Assembly: GCF_030160235.1 (NCBI RefSeq)
Contig: NZ_BSNY01000009.1
Coordinates: forward strand, 117,820 to 181,819
Origin: Mesorhizobium huakuii
GTDB taxonomy: Bacteria > Pseudomonadota > Alphaproteobacteria > Rhizobiales > Rhizobiaceae
Direction of reading: 5' to 3'
Length of the DNA: 64,000 nucleotides
Made by a program: the position numbers and the translations under genes. Under the pieces are notes generated by a model, which had not been told where the DNA came from, ran no database searches, and saw only the letters and a program-made list of their open reading frames with translations. Positions 7,742 through 17,010 of this stretch are shown piece by piece; position 1 is the first letter of the stretch, and the number at the start of each line of letters is the position of its first letter.

Positions 7742-9523
7742 TTACCCCTCGCCCGACAGGTCCCGGCGCGCCTTTTCGAGTTCCTCGGCATAGCGCCGCA
7801 TCAGATGGCCCTCGGTCAGCAGGCCGAGCACGATGTGGTCGGTGAAATCCTCCACGACCGCCAGTTCCTCGGCGCCGGCGCGCTGGAACGTCTCGGCGGC
7901 GGCCTGCACGTTCATGCTGGGCACCAGGACGGCATCCTTGTACTGGGCGAGATCGCGCACCGGCACCTCGCCGCCGGCGGGGTCGCTGTGCAGTTCGGCC
8001 ACGATCAGCACGCCGACATATTGATCGCCCGGGTCGACGGCGATGACGCGCTGGGCCGAGCCGAGCGGGATCTGCTTGCGGAAGTCCGCCAGCGTCGTCG
8101 AGGCATCGATTGTCTTGATGTCCTTGCGCATCATCGAGCCGACGGTCAGGCTGCGCATCCAGCCGACATCGTGGGCGCTGCGGATCGTCTCGCCGCGCAG
8201 ATGGAAGCGCCAAGTCGAGAACGAATAGCCGAAGGTTTCGCGCACCAGGATCGCCGCCATGATCGAGGCGGCCAGCACGACGCCGGTAAGCGTCAGGTCA
8301 CGGGTCGATTCCAGCGCCAGAAAGGTCATCGTCAGCGGGCCGCCGACGACACCGACGGCAAGCGATGTCATGCCGACGACGGCTGCGACCGAGGGGTCGA
8401 TGCCGGTCGCAGGCGAGACCAGCGCCATCACGCCGGCGAATGCCTTGCCGAGCAGCGCGCCGAGGAACAGCGAGGCGAAGAACAGGCCCCCGCGAAAGCC
8501 GGAGCCCAGCGAGATGGCTGAAGCCGCCAATTTCAGCACGAAGACGCTGGCCACCACGGTCAGCCCATAGTTCATCGCGAATTCGCGGTGCAGCGCGCCA
8601 TGGCCGCTGGACAGCACCTGCGGCGTGATCAGCCCCAAGAGGCCGACGATGACGCCGCCGACGACGGGGCGCAGCGAGGCATCGACCGACAGCCGGTTGA
8701 AACCGCGTTCGATCAGCGTCACCAGTTGCATGATGGCGATCGAGGCCGCGCCGCCCAGCAGCCCGAGCAGCAGGAACGGCACATACTGGCTGGGGGTCAG
8801 CTGCGGCAGCCCCGAAAGCTCCAACGGAAACGGCACGCCGCCGAACACTTCCGCCGTCAGCGAGGCTGAAATCGCGGCCGTCATGACGGGCGCGACATTG
8901 GCGACCGAGTAGATGCCGATGACCAGTTCGAAACCGTAGAAGGCGCCGGTCAGCGGCGCGTCGAAAGCGGCGGCGATGGCGCCGGCCGCGCCGCAGCCGA
9001 CAAGGATGCGGACATCGTTGCGACGCAGCCGGAAGATGCGCGCCAGCCGCGATGCCAAGCCGGATCCGACCTGCGTGTAGCCGGCTTCGAGGCCGACCGA
9101 GGCGCCGAAGCCGCTGGAGATCATCGTCTGACCGGCGATGATGAAGGTATCGGTCAGCGACATGCGCCCGCCATAAAGTGCGTTGGCCTCGATCGGATCG
9201 ACCGGAATGCGGAACTTACGCAGCCGCAGCCAAATCACCGTCAACCCAAGCAGGGCGCCGCCGATCGCCGGTATCAGCGCCTGCATGGGATTGGCGAGCG
9301 AGAACATGCCGGAAAGCCGGCCGCCGGGCTGGACGCCGAACAACAGCCCGTGCAGATCCTGCACCATCTGGCTCATCGCCGTGACCAGTATGCCCGCCAT
9401 GATGCCGACGACGCCCGCCAGCACGACCACGGCGATGCCGCGCGCCTCGAGCAGCGGAATGGACCTCAGAAGCACCGCGCGCAGCCGGCGGGCATAGACT
9501 TGTGGCTGGTTTCTGGAAAGCAC
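7742..9523 (-). CDS. ClC-family chloride channel/antiporter with CBS domains
   Basis: A 593-residue integral membrane protein of the ClC voltage-gated chloride channel family, with about 440 residues of membrane helices followed by a CBS-domain pair (about 455-590). The ion-path motifs are divergent. The usual GKEGP appears as GLEAG at 144-148, keeping the gating glutamate (E146) but losing the proline. The usual GxFxP appears as GGLFFA. The start is GTG, and no strong ribosome site is visible, so the N-terminus is uncertain. The cytoplasmic CBS pair probably senses nucleotide or ionic state. The gene stands alone. Confidence 0.88.
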   Translation of the reverse strand: MLSRNQPQVYARRLRAVLLRSIPLLEARGIAVVVLAGVVGIMAGILVTAMSQMVQDLHGLLFGVQPGGRLSGMFSLANPMQALIPAIGGALLGLTVIWLRLRKFRIPVDPIEANALYGGRMSLTDTFIIAGQTMISSGFGASVGLEAGYTQVGSGLASRLARIFRLRRNDVRILVGCGAAGAIAAAFDAPLTGAFYGFELVIGIYSVANVAPVMTAAISASLTAEVFGGVPFPLELSGLPQLTPSQYVPFLLLGLLGGAASIAIMQLVTLIERGFNRLSVDASLRPVVGGVIVGLLGLITPQVLSSGHGALHREFAMNYGLTVVASVFVLKLAASAISLGSGFRGGLFFASLFLGALLGKAFAGVMALVSPATGIDPSVAAVVGMTSLAVGVVGGPLTMTFLALESTRDLTLTGVVLAASIMAAILVRETFGYSFSTWRFHLRGETIRSAHDVGWMRSLTVGSMMRKDIKTIDASTTLADFRKQIPLGSAQRVIAVDPGDQYVGVLIVAELHSDPAGGEVPVRDLAQYKDAVLVPSMNVQAAAETFQRAGAEELAVVEDFTDHIVLGLLTEGHLMRRYAEELEKARRDLSGEG

Positions 9524-9801
9524 TCGGGCGGCTCGCCGATATCAAAGGAACGTGGAAGGCTGATACGCCCAGGGATACCGCATGGCAACCGCGATGCCGG
9601 CTCCTATGCAAGGATCGTTTTCGAACGGTCTAGCAGTGTCCTTTGATCACCCCCAGAGCCCGAAAGGCCTAAGACCGTCGGTCATCGGAAATCGGACAGC
9701 GGATTTGCAGCGATATCCTCCTCCGCTTCGCCCGCGAAATCTACGCAAAGCCTGAAAAAGTGGTACTTTAGCCCGTCTCTATGTACCTCAAGGAGGGGAA
9801 C

Positions 9802-10113
9802 ATGATTGCGCGGGGGTTCTTTTCGTTGGCTGCTTGCACGATTTTCTTGAGCTCGTCTGCAATGAGCAGCTCAAGCGTGGACATGCCGGTTAGGCAGAAT
9901 ATTTCACACTCCATGTCTCTTTTGTCGGGAGGCAATACGGAAAAACAGAGCCGGTCGGCAGAAGAATTTCTTCAGCTTGCGCAGCAGGACGTCTGCTGTC
10001 CCGGCGGTTATCCCTGGTACCGCAATTCAACGAACATGTGTTACGGCAGCTATGAAGATTGCCACGACACCGATGGTGGAGGTTGGTCCTGCAGACAGGT
10101 CAACGCCTGCTGA
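9802..10113 (+). CDS. small secreted Cys-rich protein, unknown function
   Basis: A 103-residue protein. I start it at 9802, not the upstream in-frame ATG at 9781, because a strong AAGGAGGGG site precedes 9802. Residues 1-20 form a signal peptide with many serines. The C-terminal 40 residues carry six cysteines (CC, C, C, C, C) in a Gly/Tyr/Trp-rich context, ending at the final cysteine, which suggests a disulphide-bonded exported mini-domain. Base composition is less GC-rich than in the neighbours. I recognise no family with certainty. It is followed at once by a palindromic repeat. Confidence 0.7.
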   Translation: MIARGFFSLAACTIFLSSSAMSSSSVDMPVRQNISHSMSLLSGGNTEKQSRSAEEFLQLAQQDVCCPGGYPWYRNSTNMCYGSYEDCHDTDGGGWSCRQVNAC

Positions 10114-10214
10114 TGCATGTCGTCCAAAAGCGATCTCGGTTTTGGGAAGACGACGTGCATAAAAACAAGAACCTGAAGCGCGTCGCATGAATCCGTTTCA
10201 ACGCGACGCGCTTT
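10113..10214. repeat. palindromic repeat family A, copy 1
   Basis: Two adjacent imperfect hairpins start at the stop codon of the Cys-rich gene. The first (10113-10160) pairs an ATGCATGTCGTCCAAAA arm with its complement around CGATCTCGG. The second (10176-10213) pairs AAGCGCGTCGC with GCGACGCGCTT. Related copies occur at 17581, 25751, 35665 and, degenerate, near 50498. Confidence 0.8.
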
Positions 10215-10256
10215 AGGCCTTCTTGGCCTTCCATCCGGAGATGCACTGCTTCTACC

Positions 10257-10769
10257 TCAGTCCGGTATGGTCAGCGGCCCGCAGCCGTTGTCGGCGATGA
10301 AGGTCGCGAGGACTTCGGCCGGCTCGGTGGTGCTGGCGTTCTCGGCGAAGAGATGGACCGTGCCGGGCGGTTCGAACCATGTCTGCCCCTTTGTATAGGT
10401 GCCGGCGGCACCACCTTCGAGTTGCGAGCGCAGCGTGCCCCTCAGGACGAAGGCGCTGACCGAGCCCGGATGCCGGTGGCGCGGCGTGAACCCGTTGGGC
10501 GGAAATGTCACGATCACCGTGGTGACCGACTTGCCCGGTACGTTCGGCAGTTTTTCGCAGGAGATCGGCGTGACGACCGTCTTCGGCCGCGCTCCCGCGG
10601 CGGCGTCCGTATCGGCATTTGCCATGTGCATGTGCGTTTCCATGCCGTCAGGCACGACGCCTGTGAAACCGGGGCCAGCCCACTTTGCCGTCAGCGCGAA
10701 CAGAACCGCTACGGCGCTGATGGCGATGAGGGATTGGCCGGTGCGCAAGCGAGCTTGATTGCCGATCAT
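10257..10769 (-). CDS. membrane-anchored or exported cupin protein
   Basis: A 170-residue protein starting at the ATG at 10769. An N-terminal hydrophobic segment (about residues 12-30) suggests export or anchoring. A short Met/His-rich stretch (METHMHMAN) follows, then a cupin fold with PRHRHPGSVSAFVLRG and a FEPPGTVH strand, giving a likely metal site. It begins 16 nt after the epimerase gene stop and is probably cotranscribed with it under control of the divergent MarR-type regulator. Extracytoplasmic cupins of this type have few known functions. Confidence 0.8.
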   Translation of the reverse strand: MIGNQARLRTGQSLIAISAVAVLFALTAKWAGPGFTGVVPDGMETHMHMANADTDAAAGARPKTVVTPISCEKLPNVPGKSVTTVIVTFPPNGFTPRHRHPGSVSAFVLRGTLRSQLEGGAAGTYTKGQTWFEPPGTVHLFAENASTTEPAEVLATFIADNGCGPLTIPD

Positions 10770-10785
10770 ATCGATGTCTCCGCAT

Positions 10786-11520
10786 TCAGGCAGGCAAACG
10801 GAAATCGGCGCGCCAACCCAGTTCCTCGACCGCCTTTTGCGTCGACACCGCCCGATTGGGCTCAGCCACGTTGAAGATGCCGGGCGCGCCCTTGTCGAGC
10901 GCGAGCAGCGCGGCATAGGCGGCCGCATCGACATGCAACGGCGACGCGCCGGTGGCCATGTCGGTTCCCGTACCCGGCCCATAAAGCTGGCCATATCGCA
11001 ACACGACGCCGGCGAATGGCGCGTTGAGAACGGCTTTTTCCAAGGCGATGACACCGCCGACGCTGATGCCCCGGTTGCCGCTCGCGTCGCCATCCAGCGG
11101 GTCGGCCTCGCCATGCGGTTCCGGACCCGGCGCATAGGCCCAGGCGATGCTTTGCGCCACTATGCGCCGCACACCGGACGCGACGGCGGCCGCGACCAGA
11201 TTGCGCGTGCCTTCGTCGCGGATCCGGGCATTGCGCACGATCGCCTCGCCCATCCGGCTCGGATCCAGCCCCGGCGGCAGGTCGGTGAGCTGATGGACGA
11301 CGATATCAGGCCGGGCGGCAAGCATGGCACGCGACAGCGCCTCGGCATCGAAGACGTCCACGACCATCGGCTCGGCGCCGAGGGCGCGCAAGGTCGCGGC
11401 CTTGGCCGTATTGCGCGTGGTGCCCGTCACTTGATGGCCGGCGGCCAGAAGTTGCGGGATCAACCGCTGGCCGATGGCGCCGGAGGCGCCGGCAAGAAAG
11501 ATTCGATGACCCATCGTCAT
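10786..11520 (-). CDS. NAD-dependent epimerase/dehydratase family protein
   Basis: A 244-residue atypical short-chain dehydrogenase of the epimerase/NmrA type. GASGAIG near residue 10 binds the dinucleotide, and the N-terminal Rossmann half is well conserved. It may be a reductase or a redox-sensing NmrA-like protein. It is divergent from the MarR regulator at 11577 with a 56 nt spacer containing a palindrome, so it is probably that regulator's target. The start at 11520 has a GGAG site; a second ATG two codons later is also possible. Confidence 0.85.
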   Translation of the reverse strand: MTMGHRIFLAGASGAIGQRLIPQLLAAGHQVTGTTRNTAKAATLRALGAEPMVVDVFDAEALSRAMLAARPDIVVHQLTDLPPGLDPSRMGEAIVRNARIRDEGTRNLVAAAVASGVRRIVAQSIAWAYAPGPEPHGEADPLDGDASGNRGISVGGVIALEKAVLNAPFAGVVLRYGQLYGPGTGTDMATGASPLHVDAAAYAALLALDKGAPGIFNVAEPNRAVSTQKAVEELGWRADFRLPA

Positions 11521-11560
11521 GGACTCCGTATTGTCTTAATATCAGTGCACGAACAACATA

Positions 11561-11572
11561 TAAGAGCTCTTA
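11561..11572. promoter_or_regulatory. palindrome in SDR/MarR divergent promoter
   Basis: TAAGAGCTCTTA is a perfect 12-bp palindrome in the 56-bp space between the divergent SDR and MarR genes, just upstream of the MarR start. MarR dimers bind inverted repeats of this kind, usually in their own divergent promoter. The assignment rests on position only. Confidence 0.5.
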
Positions 11573-11576
11573 CATT

Positions 11577-12056
11577 ATGCGCAAGCCGAATCCACACTCA
11601 TCGATACCGGCTCCCGGAGAAGGCAAACGCGGCGAGGAAGGCTATCTCGGCTATCTCCTGCGCCAGGCCGCTGGCGCTCATCGGCTCAGAATGGACCGCG
11701 CGCTGGGCGATCTCGGCGTGACGCAGCCGCAATTTGCGACGCTGACCATGCTTGCGGCCTATCCCGGCCTCTCCAATGCCGATCTGGCCCGGCTGGCGCT
11801 GCTCACACCGCAAACGCTCAGCGTCATCGTCGCCAATCTCGAGCGGGCCGGCTCACTGGTGCGCAAGCCGCATGCCGTCCATGGCCGCATCCAGCACATC
11901 GATCTCAGCGACAGCGGCCGCGCACTGCTGCGCGCCTGCCGCGAGCGCGTGAACAGACTGGAAGGCGAGCTGACCGCCGGGCTTTCCGCCGAGGATGAGC
12001 GCATTGTCCGGCGCTGGCTGGTCGGCGTCGCAACGACGGACACAGCCGGGGACTGA
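11577..12056 (+). CDS. MarR family transcriptional regulator
   Basis: A 159-residue winged-helix regulator. The DNA-binding core is at about residues 60-110 (LSNADLARLALLTPQTLSVIVANLE, then the wing region RIQHIDLSDSGRALL). The N-terminal dimerisation helix contains GYLLRQAAGAHRLR. It is divergent from the epimerase and cupin genes, the usual place for a local repressor that responds to a small aromatic or oxidant. The start codon has no strong ribosome site. Confidence 0.88.
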   Translation: MRKPNPHSSIPAPGEGKRGEEGYLGYLLRQAAGAHRLRMDRALGDLGVTQPQFATLTMLAAYPGLSNADLARLALLTPQTLSVIVANLERAGSLVRKPHAVHGRIQHIDLSDSGRALLRACRERVNRLEGELTAGLSAEDERIVRRWLVGVATTDTAGD

Positions 12057-12095
12057 TTGCCTGCTGGCGGTTAAAGACGACCGAGCGGTCGCCGA

Positions 12096-12395
12096 TCAGG
12101 TCGGCGTGGGCTCACCGGCCTCGTAGAGGACGAGATTGCGCTCGCCGATACCAAGCGCCGGCCAGCTTGAGCGCCACTCAGCGATGTGCGGCGAACGGAA
12201 ATGCGCATCGAGCGCGGCCCTGTCGCGCCACACCTCGGTGACCCGGATCAGCCCCGCATCGAGCACGTCGCGCGCATAGGAATATTCGAGGCAGCCATCC
12301 TCGGCGCGGCTGCCCGAGATCATGCGCTCCATCACCGGCCTTGCCTCCTCCAGTTTTCCGGCAGGCAAGCGGATCGTGCCAATGATCAGGAGCAT
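12096..12395 (-). CDS. antibiotic biosynthesis monooxygenase (ABM) family protein
   Basis: A 99-residue ferredoxin-like protein of the ABM/quinol monooxygenase group. It has the conserved [10 protein letters not shown] block and the [16 protein letters not shown] block. I start at 12395 because an AAGGAAGG site lies just upstream; an in-frame start 15 codons earlier lacks such a site. Members are small dimeric monooxygenases such as YgiN or proteins acting on quinones and heme. The gene converges on the MarR gene and is divergent from flhA. Confidence 0.85.
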   Translation of the reverse strand: MLLIIGTIRLPAGKLEEARPVMERMISGSRAEDGCLEYSYARDVLDAGLIRVTEVWRDRAALDAHFRSPHIAEWRSSWPALGIGERNLVLYEAGEPTPT

Positions 12396-12512
12396 GCATT
12401 TCCCTTCCTTCGCGACAATCAGGTCCAGCCACTCTCCCACCCTCGCGCAAGCTTGGCCAGCTACCCTCGCCGGGCTGTCCTATGCGCGGCAACCTATTGT
12501 TCGAGGAAGAGA

Positions 12513-14600
12513 ATGGCGATCAGCGAAAGCATCCAGCCCGGCGCGGTGGCCAAGAATGGCCGCGACGTCTTCTTCGCGCTTGGCATCGTCATCATCCTGG
12601 CCGTGCTGTTCCTGCCGATCCCGGCCTTCCTCATCGACATCGGCCTCGCCTTCTCGATCGCGCTTTCGGTGCTGATCCTGATGGTCGCGCTGTGGATCCA
12701 GCGGCCGCTCGATTTCTCCTCGTTCCCGACCGTGCTGCTCATCGCCACGATGCTGCGGCTATCCCTCAACATCGCCACCACGCGCATGATCCTGTCGCAT
12801 GGCAATGAGGGCACGCACGCCGCCGGCTACGTCATCGCCGGCTTCTCCAAGCTGGTGATGGCCAGCGACTTCGTCATCGGCCTGATCGTCTTCATGATCC
12901 TGATCGTGGTGAACTTCATCGTCATCACCAAGGGCGCCACCCGTATCGCCGAAGTCGGCGCCCGCTTCACCCTCGACGCCATCCCCGGCAAGCAGATGTC
13001 GATCGACGCCGACCTTTCTGCCGGCATGATCGACGACAAGACCGCACAATTGCGTCGCCGCGAACTGGAGGAAGAATCCTCCTTCTTCGGCTCGATGGAC
13101 GGCGCCTCGAAATTCGTGCGCGGCGACGCCATCGCCGGCCTCATCATCACCGCCATCAACATCGTCGGCGGCATCGCCATCGGCTACATCAGGCACGGCA
13201 TGGGCATGGGCGAGGCCGCCGACGTGTTCATCAAGCTGTCGGTCGGCGACGGTCTGGTCACCCAGATCCCGGCGCTGATCGTCTCGCTCGCCGCCGGCCT
13301 GCTGGTTTCCAAGGGCGGTACGCGGGGCTCGACCAACCAGGCCGTGTTCGGTCAGCTCGGCGCCCATCCGCGCGCGCTCTACGTGGCGGCGGCGCTGCTG
13401 GTGCTGCTCGGCCTGATGCCCGGCCTGCCGCTGTTCCCCTTCTTTGCATTGGCCGGCGGCATGGCCGGCCTCGGCTACATCATCCCGATGCGCGCCAACC
13501 GCGTCCTCGCCGCGGCCGAGGCGCTGAAGACCCAGGAGAAGGCGACCAAGGCCGAGGAAGAGAAGAACTCGGTCAAGGCCTCGCTCGCCACCGCCGAGAT
13601 CGAACTGCTGATCGGCAAGCAGCTGTCGACCCGGCTGCTGGTCTCGCATCAGGAGCTGGTCTTTCGCATGGGCAAGATGCGCAAGAAATTCGCGCAGCAA
13701 TACGGTTTCGTCGTGCCGGAAGTGCGCGTCGCCGACGATTTCGCCATTCCGCCGAAAAGCTACCAGATCAAGGTGCATGGCACGGTGGTCGCCGAATATT
13801 CGATGCGCGTCGGCGAGATCATGGTGCTGCTCGGCAACCGTGAGGTACCCGAAATTCCCGGCGAAGAGATCCGCGAGCCGGCCTTCGGCATGCGCGCCTA
13901 TTCCGTCATGGAAACTTTCGCCGAGGATTTGAAGCGCGAGAACTACACCTTCGCCGACAACATGTCGGTGCTGCTCACTCATCTTTCCGAGGTGATCCGC
14001 AACAACCTGCCGCAGCTTCTGTCCTACAAGGACATGAAGGCGCTGCTGGAACGCCAGGACCAGGAATACCGCAAGCTCGCCGACGAGATATGCACCACGC
14101 ACATCTCCTATCCCGGCCTGCAGGCGGTGCTGAAGCTGCTGCTCGCCGAGCGCGTCTCGATCCGCAACCTGCACCTGATCATCGAGGCCATCGCCGAGAT
14201 CGCGCCGCATGTGCGTCGTACCGAGCAGATCGTCGAGCATGTCCGCATCCGCATGGCCCAGCAGATCTGCGGCGACCTCTCGGAAGGCGGCGTGCTCAAG
14301 GTGCTGCGCCTCGGCAACCGCTGGGACCTCGCCTTCCATCAGAGCCTCAAGCGCGACGCCAAGGGCGAGGTGCGCGAATTCGACATCGATCCGCGCCAGC
14401 TCGAGGAATTCGGCCAGGACGCCACCAAGGCGATCAAGAAATTCCTCGAGGCCGGCGAGCGCTTCGTCCTCGTCACCGCGCCCGACGCCCGCCCCTACGT
14501 GCGCATGATCATCGAGCGGCTGTTCACCACGCTGCCGGTGCTCTCCCATGTCGAAATCGCCAAGGGCGTCGAGATCAGGGTGCTCGGGACCATATCGTGA
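12513..14600 (+). CDS. flhA: flagellar biosynthesis protein FlhA
   Basis: A 695-residue inner-membrane component of the flagellar type III export gate. The N-terminal half has about eight membrane helices. The FHIPEP signature around [19 protein letters not shown] is clear, and a large cytoplasmic domain follows and recruits chaperone-substrate complexes. I start at 12513, which has a GAGGAAGAG site and gives the normal family length, although the frame is open for more than 300 bases upstream. It overlaps fliR in a GTGA arrangement. In many rhizobia flhA follows fliQ, but here the upstream neighbour is an unrelated minus-strand gene. Confidence 0.97.
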   Translation: MAISESIQPGAVAKNGRDVFFALGIVIILAVLFLPIPAFLIDIGLAFSIALSVLILMVALWIQRPLDFSSFPTVLLIATMLRLSLNIATTRMILSHGNEGTHAAGYVIAGFSKLVMASDFVIGLIVFMILIVVNFIVITKGATRIAEVGARFTLDAIPGKQMSIDADLSAGMIDDKTAQLRRRELEEESSFFGSMDGASKFVRGDAIAGLIITAINIVGGIAIGYIRHGMGMGEAADVFIKLSVGDGLVTQIPALIVSLAAGLLVSKGGTRGSTNQAVFGQLGAHPRALYVAAALLVLLGLMPGLPLFPFFALAGGMAGLGYIIPMRANRVLAAAEALKTQEKATKAEEEKNSVKASLATAEIELLIGKQLSTRLLVSHQELVFRMGKMRKKFAQQYGFVVPEVRVADDFAIPPKSYQIKVHGTVVAEYSMRVGEIMVLLGNREVPEIPGEEIREPAFGMRAYSVMETFAEDLKRENYTFADNMSVLLTHLSEVIRNNLPQLLSYKDMKALLERQDQEYRKLADEICTTHISYPGLQAVLKLLLAERVSIRNLHLIIEAIAEIAPHVRRTEQIVEHVRIRMAQQICGDLSEGGVLKVLRLGNRWDLAFHQSLKRDAKGEVREFDIDPRQLEEFGQDATKAIKKFLEAGERFVLVTAPDARPYVRMIIERLFTTLPVLSHVEIAKGVEIRVLGTIS

Positions 14601-15349
14601 GCGTTCTCTCGCAGAGCGTCGTCATCGCGGCGTTCCTCGCCTTCTGCCGCATCGGCGCCTGCTTCATGCTGATGCCGGGCCTGTCCAGCGCCCGTGTGCC
14701 GGTGCAGGTCAGGCTGTTCGTGGCGGTCGCCGCCACCGGCGGCCTGCTTGCCTTCCTGTGGGACCGCATCATTCCCTTCGTCGATCCGCGCCCGCAGATC
14801 CTGGTGCCGATGATCATCTCGGAGTTGCTGATCGGCGGGCTGATCGGCGCCATGACCAGGCTCTACATGGAAGCACTGCGCTTCATGGGCTCGGCCATCG
14901 CCATGCTGATCGGCTATGGCGGCTCGGGCGGGCCGGCGATCGAGGAGCCGGAACCGCAGGCGGCCCTTGCCGCCATCATCTCGTTCTCGGCGCTGCTGAT
15001 GCTGTTCGTCTTCGATTTCGACCACGAGATCGTCCGCGCTCTGGTGGCGTCCTACACGGTCGCGCCGGTCAACGTCTTTTTCAACCCGCAGGCCGCCCTG
15101 GTCGATATCACCGACACCGTGTCGGACACCTTCTTCCTGGTCATCCGCCTCGGCAGCCCGTTTGTCGCCTATGCCATTCTGGTCAATCTGACGATCGGCT
15201 TCGTCAACAAGCTGACCCCGCAGATCCCGATCTATTTCATCTCCCAGCCCTTCGTCATCGCCGGCGGCATGATCATCTTCTATTTCGCTATCGGCACCAT
15301 GCTGTCGCTGTTCGTCGACGGCTTCGTCGACCTGACTTTGGCGAGGTGA
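14597..15349 (+). CDS. fliR: flagellar biosynthetic protein FliR
   Basis: A 250-residue membrane protein of the export gate, with about six hydrophobic helices. The GTG start at 14597 overlaps the flhA TGA as GTGA, giving the expected length for rhizobial FliR. FliR, with FliP and FliQ, forms the entry pore for flagellar rod, hook and filament subunits. The in-frame extension upstream of the GTG lies inside flhA and is not coding. Confidence 0.95.
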   Translation: MSVLSQSVVIAAFLAFCRIGACFMLMPGLSSARVPVQVRLFVAVAATGGLLAFLWDRIIPFVDPRPQILVPMIISELLIGGLIGAMTRLYMEALRFMGSAIAMLIGYGGSGGPAIEEPEPQAALAAIISFSALLMLFVFDFDHEIVRALVASYTVAPVNVFFNPQAALVDITDTVSDTFFLVIRLGSPFVAYAILVNLTIGFVNKLTPQIPIYFISQPFVIAGGMIIFYFAIGTMLSLFVDGFVDLTLAR

Positions 15350-15350
15350 G

Positions 15351-15734
15351 ATGAGCACACGCAAGGAACGCCTGAAGAAACTGGTCAAGGTGCAGGAACA
15401 GCTGAAGGCACTGCACGAGACCCGCCACGCCACCTTCCTGGCCGCGGCAAACGCGGCGGAAGCCGAGGCCAGGGAATTGATCGGCCATTTCGACCAGGAC
15501 AATTCTCTCTCCGGCCTGTTCCCCGACCTCTATCACCGCCGCATCGCCCAGGCGGTGGTGCGCCAGGAGAAGAGCCTGGAAAGCGCCAGGCAGGAGGCCG
15601 GCCTCATCGCCACGGCAAACGCCCGCACCAACATGGTCGAGCGCGCCTACAAGGACGTGCGCAACCGCGACGAGCGCGAACGCTCCGACCGCGAACGGCT
15701 GGATTTGATCGCGCAGAAGCGGAACGAGGAATAG
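15351..15734 (+). CDS. FliJ-like coiled-coil flagellar accessory protein
   Basis: A 127-residue, highly charged and largely helical protein, starting one base after the fliR stop, so it is translationally coupled. The heptad-like pattern and Arg/Glu/Lys richness (for example RKERLKKLVKVQEQLKALHE) resemble FliJ, the coiled-coil stalk of the flagellar export ATPase. Sequence identity to FliJ is not obvious to me, so the call rests on size, coiled-coil character and place after fliR. Confidence 0.65.
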   Translation: MSTRKERLKKLVKVQEQLKALHETRHATFLAAANAAEAEARELIGHFDQDNSLSGLFPDLYHRRIAQAVVRQEKSLESARQEAGLIATANARTNMVERAYKDVRNRDERERSDRERLDLIAQKRNEE

Positions 15735-15912
15735 CTGCGGGAACTTGGATATGGCCCGTTGCGGACGCACGTCCTGACGACGCGAAAGGCGGCTTTGCGC
15801 CTGACGTCGGTCGCTCGGAATAATGATTCCGTCTTCACTTTCCGGAGAACGGAAGCTCTACTCTTATGGGGGCTGCACCAAGGTCGGTCCAGGATCGCGG
15901 AAGGGATGCGAC

Positions 15913-16899
15913 ATGGTGGATTCTGACCGGATCGACAGACTGATCGCAGCTGTGCCCCCCGCCTTGGCGCTTCGAGCCGGGCTGGACCTTGGCATCTTTA
16001 CCCGGCTCGGTGGCGACGCTGCGACGGCTGACAGCCTTGGAGCCGCGCTCAAAGTCGAGCCCGATCGTCTGTCGCGGCTCCTTTACGCACTCGCCAGCAT
16101 TGGTCTCCTCGAGGTCAAGGATGGCCAGTTTCGCAACGGGGCCGAAGCGTCGTCCTTCCTCGACGCGTCCAAGCCGACCTATCGCGGCGGCGATCATGCG
16201 CTCCTGCGCGAACTCTGGGGAGCCGACCTGTTGACCGCGGAGTCGCTGCGCCAGAACCGGCCTGCTGCGCTGCACGACTTTTCCGAAGCGGGACCCGAGG
16301 CCGCGGCGGCCTTCAGCCGCATGCTCGCACCGGGCGGGGTGATTTTCGGCCGACATCTGGCCCGGGAGATCGACCTCTCCGCGATCGGTTCGGTGATCGA
16401 CATCGGTGGGGGACCAGGGACCATTCTGGTCGGACTTCGCGAGCAGCGGCCACAGATTGCGGCGACGCTGATGGAACTCCCGACGGTCGCGGCGGTCGCG
16501 CCAGCTATCCTGGCGGAGTACGGTGCCGACGACGTGGTTGTCGAGGAGGGAGACATTACCGTCGCGCCATCGATCGGCCGGCACGACTTGGCGATCCTGA
16601 AGGCCGTCGTCCAGGTCCTTCCGCCGGATCAGGCACGCAGTTCGATCCTGAACGCGGCGCGTTGCCTGACACCAGGAGGCGAGATTGCAATTGCGGGGTG
16701 GGGTGTCGTCGATGACGATCGCCTCGGCCCGTCCGAGGGTGTCTTTCTCAATCTCAGCTTCCTGAACCTCTATCGCCATGGCGAATCCTACACTGAAGGT
16801 CAGTATCGGGCGTGGATGACCGAGGCTGGATTCCGCGATATCTTCAGGTCGCGCCTGACGGACGGCACCGCCTTGTTTCGTGGGCGCCTCACGGGCTGA
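15913..16899 (+). CDS. SAM-dependent O-methyltransferase-like protein (Methyltransf_2)
   Basis: A 328-residue protein with an N-terminal winged-helix dimerisation domain (about 1-100) and a C-terminal Rossmann methyltransferase domain with DIGGGPGT at 163-170. It resembles acetylserotonin/hydroxyneurosporene O-methyltransferases. The position that usually holds the catalytic His (HDW or HHW) reads VVQVLPP here. The start at 15913 follows a GGAAGGGA site. The substrate is unknown. It lies between flagellar genes but has no evident link to them. Confidence 0.8.
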   Translation: MVDSDRIDRLIAAVPPALALRAGLDLGIFTRLGGDAATADSLGAALKVEPDRLSRLLYALASIGLLEVKDGQFRNGAEASSFLDASKPTYRGGDHALLRELWGADLLTAESLRQNRPAALHDFSEAGPEAAAAFSRMLAPGGVIFGRHLAREIDLSAIGSVIDIGGGPGTILVGLREQRPQIAATLMELPTVAAVAPAILAEYGADDVVVEEGDITVAPSIGRHDLAILKAVVQVLPPDQARSSILNAARCLTPGGEIAIAGWGVVDDDRLGPSEGVFLNLSFLNLYRHGESYTEGQYRAWMTEAGFRDIFRSRLTDGTALFRGRLTG

Positions 16900-17010
16900 A
16901 CGCCGCTGAATGGCTGGTTCCCGGACGCAAGAGAGGCCGTCATTGGTGGTTGGCGGAAGCAGCCTGCCGGCGTGATTGCGTTGGCGCCGCCTCGGGTCGA
17001 AAATGCATGC

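Noticed and set aside
12759-14549. 596-residue minus-strand open frame opposite flhA
   Set aside because: FlhA is unmistakable on the plus strand, and the antisense protein has no recognisable fold.
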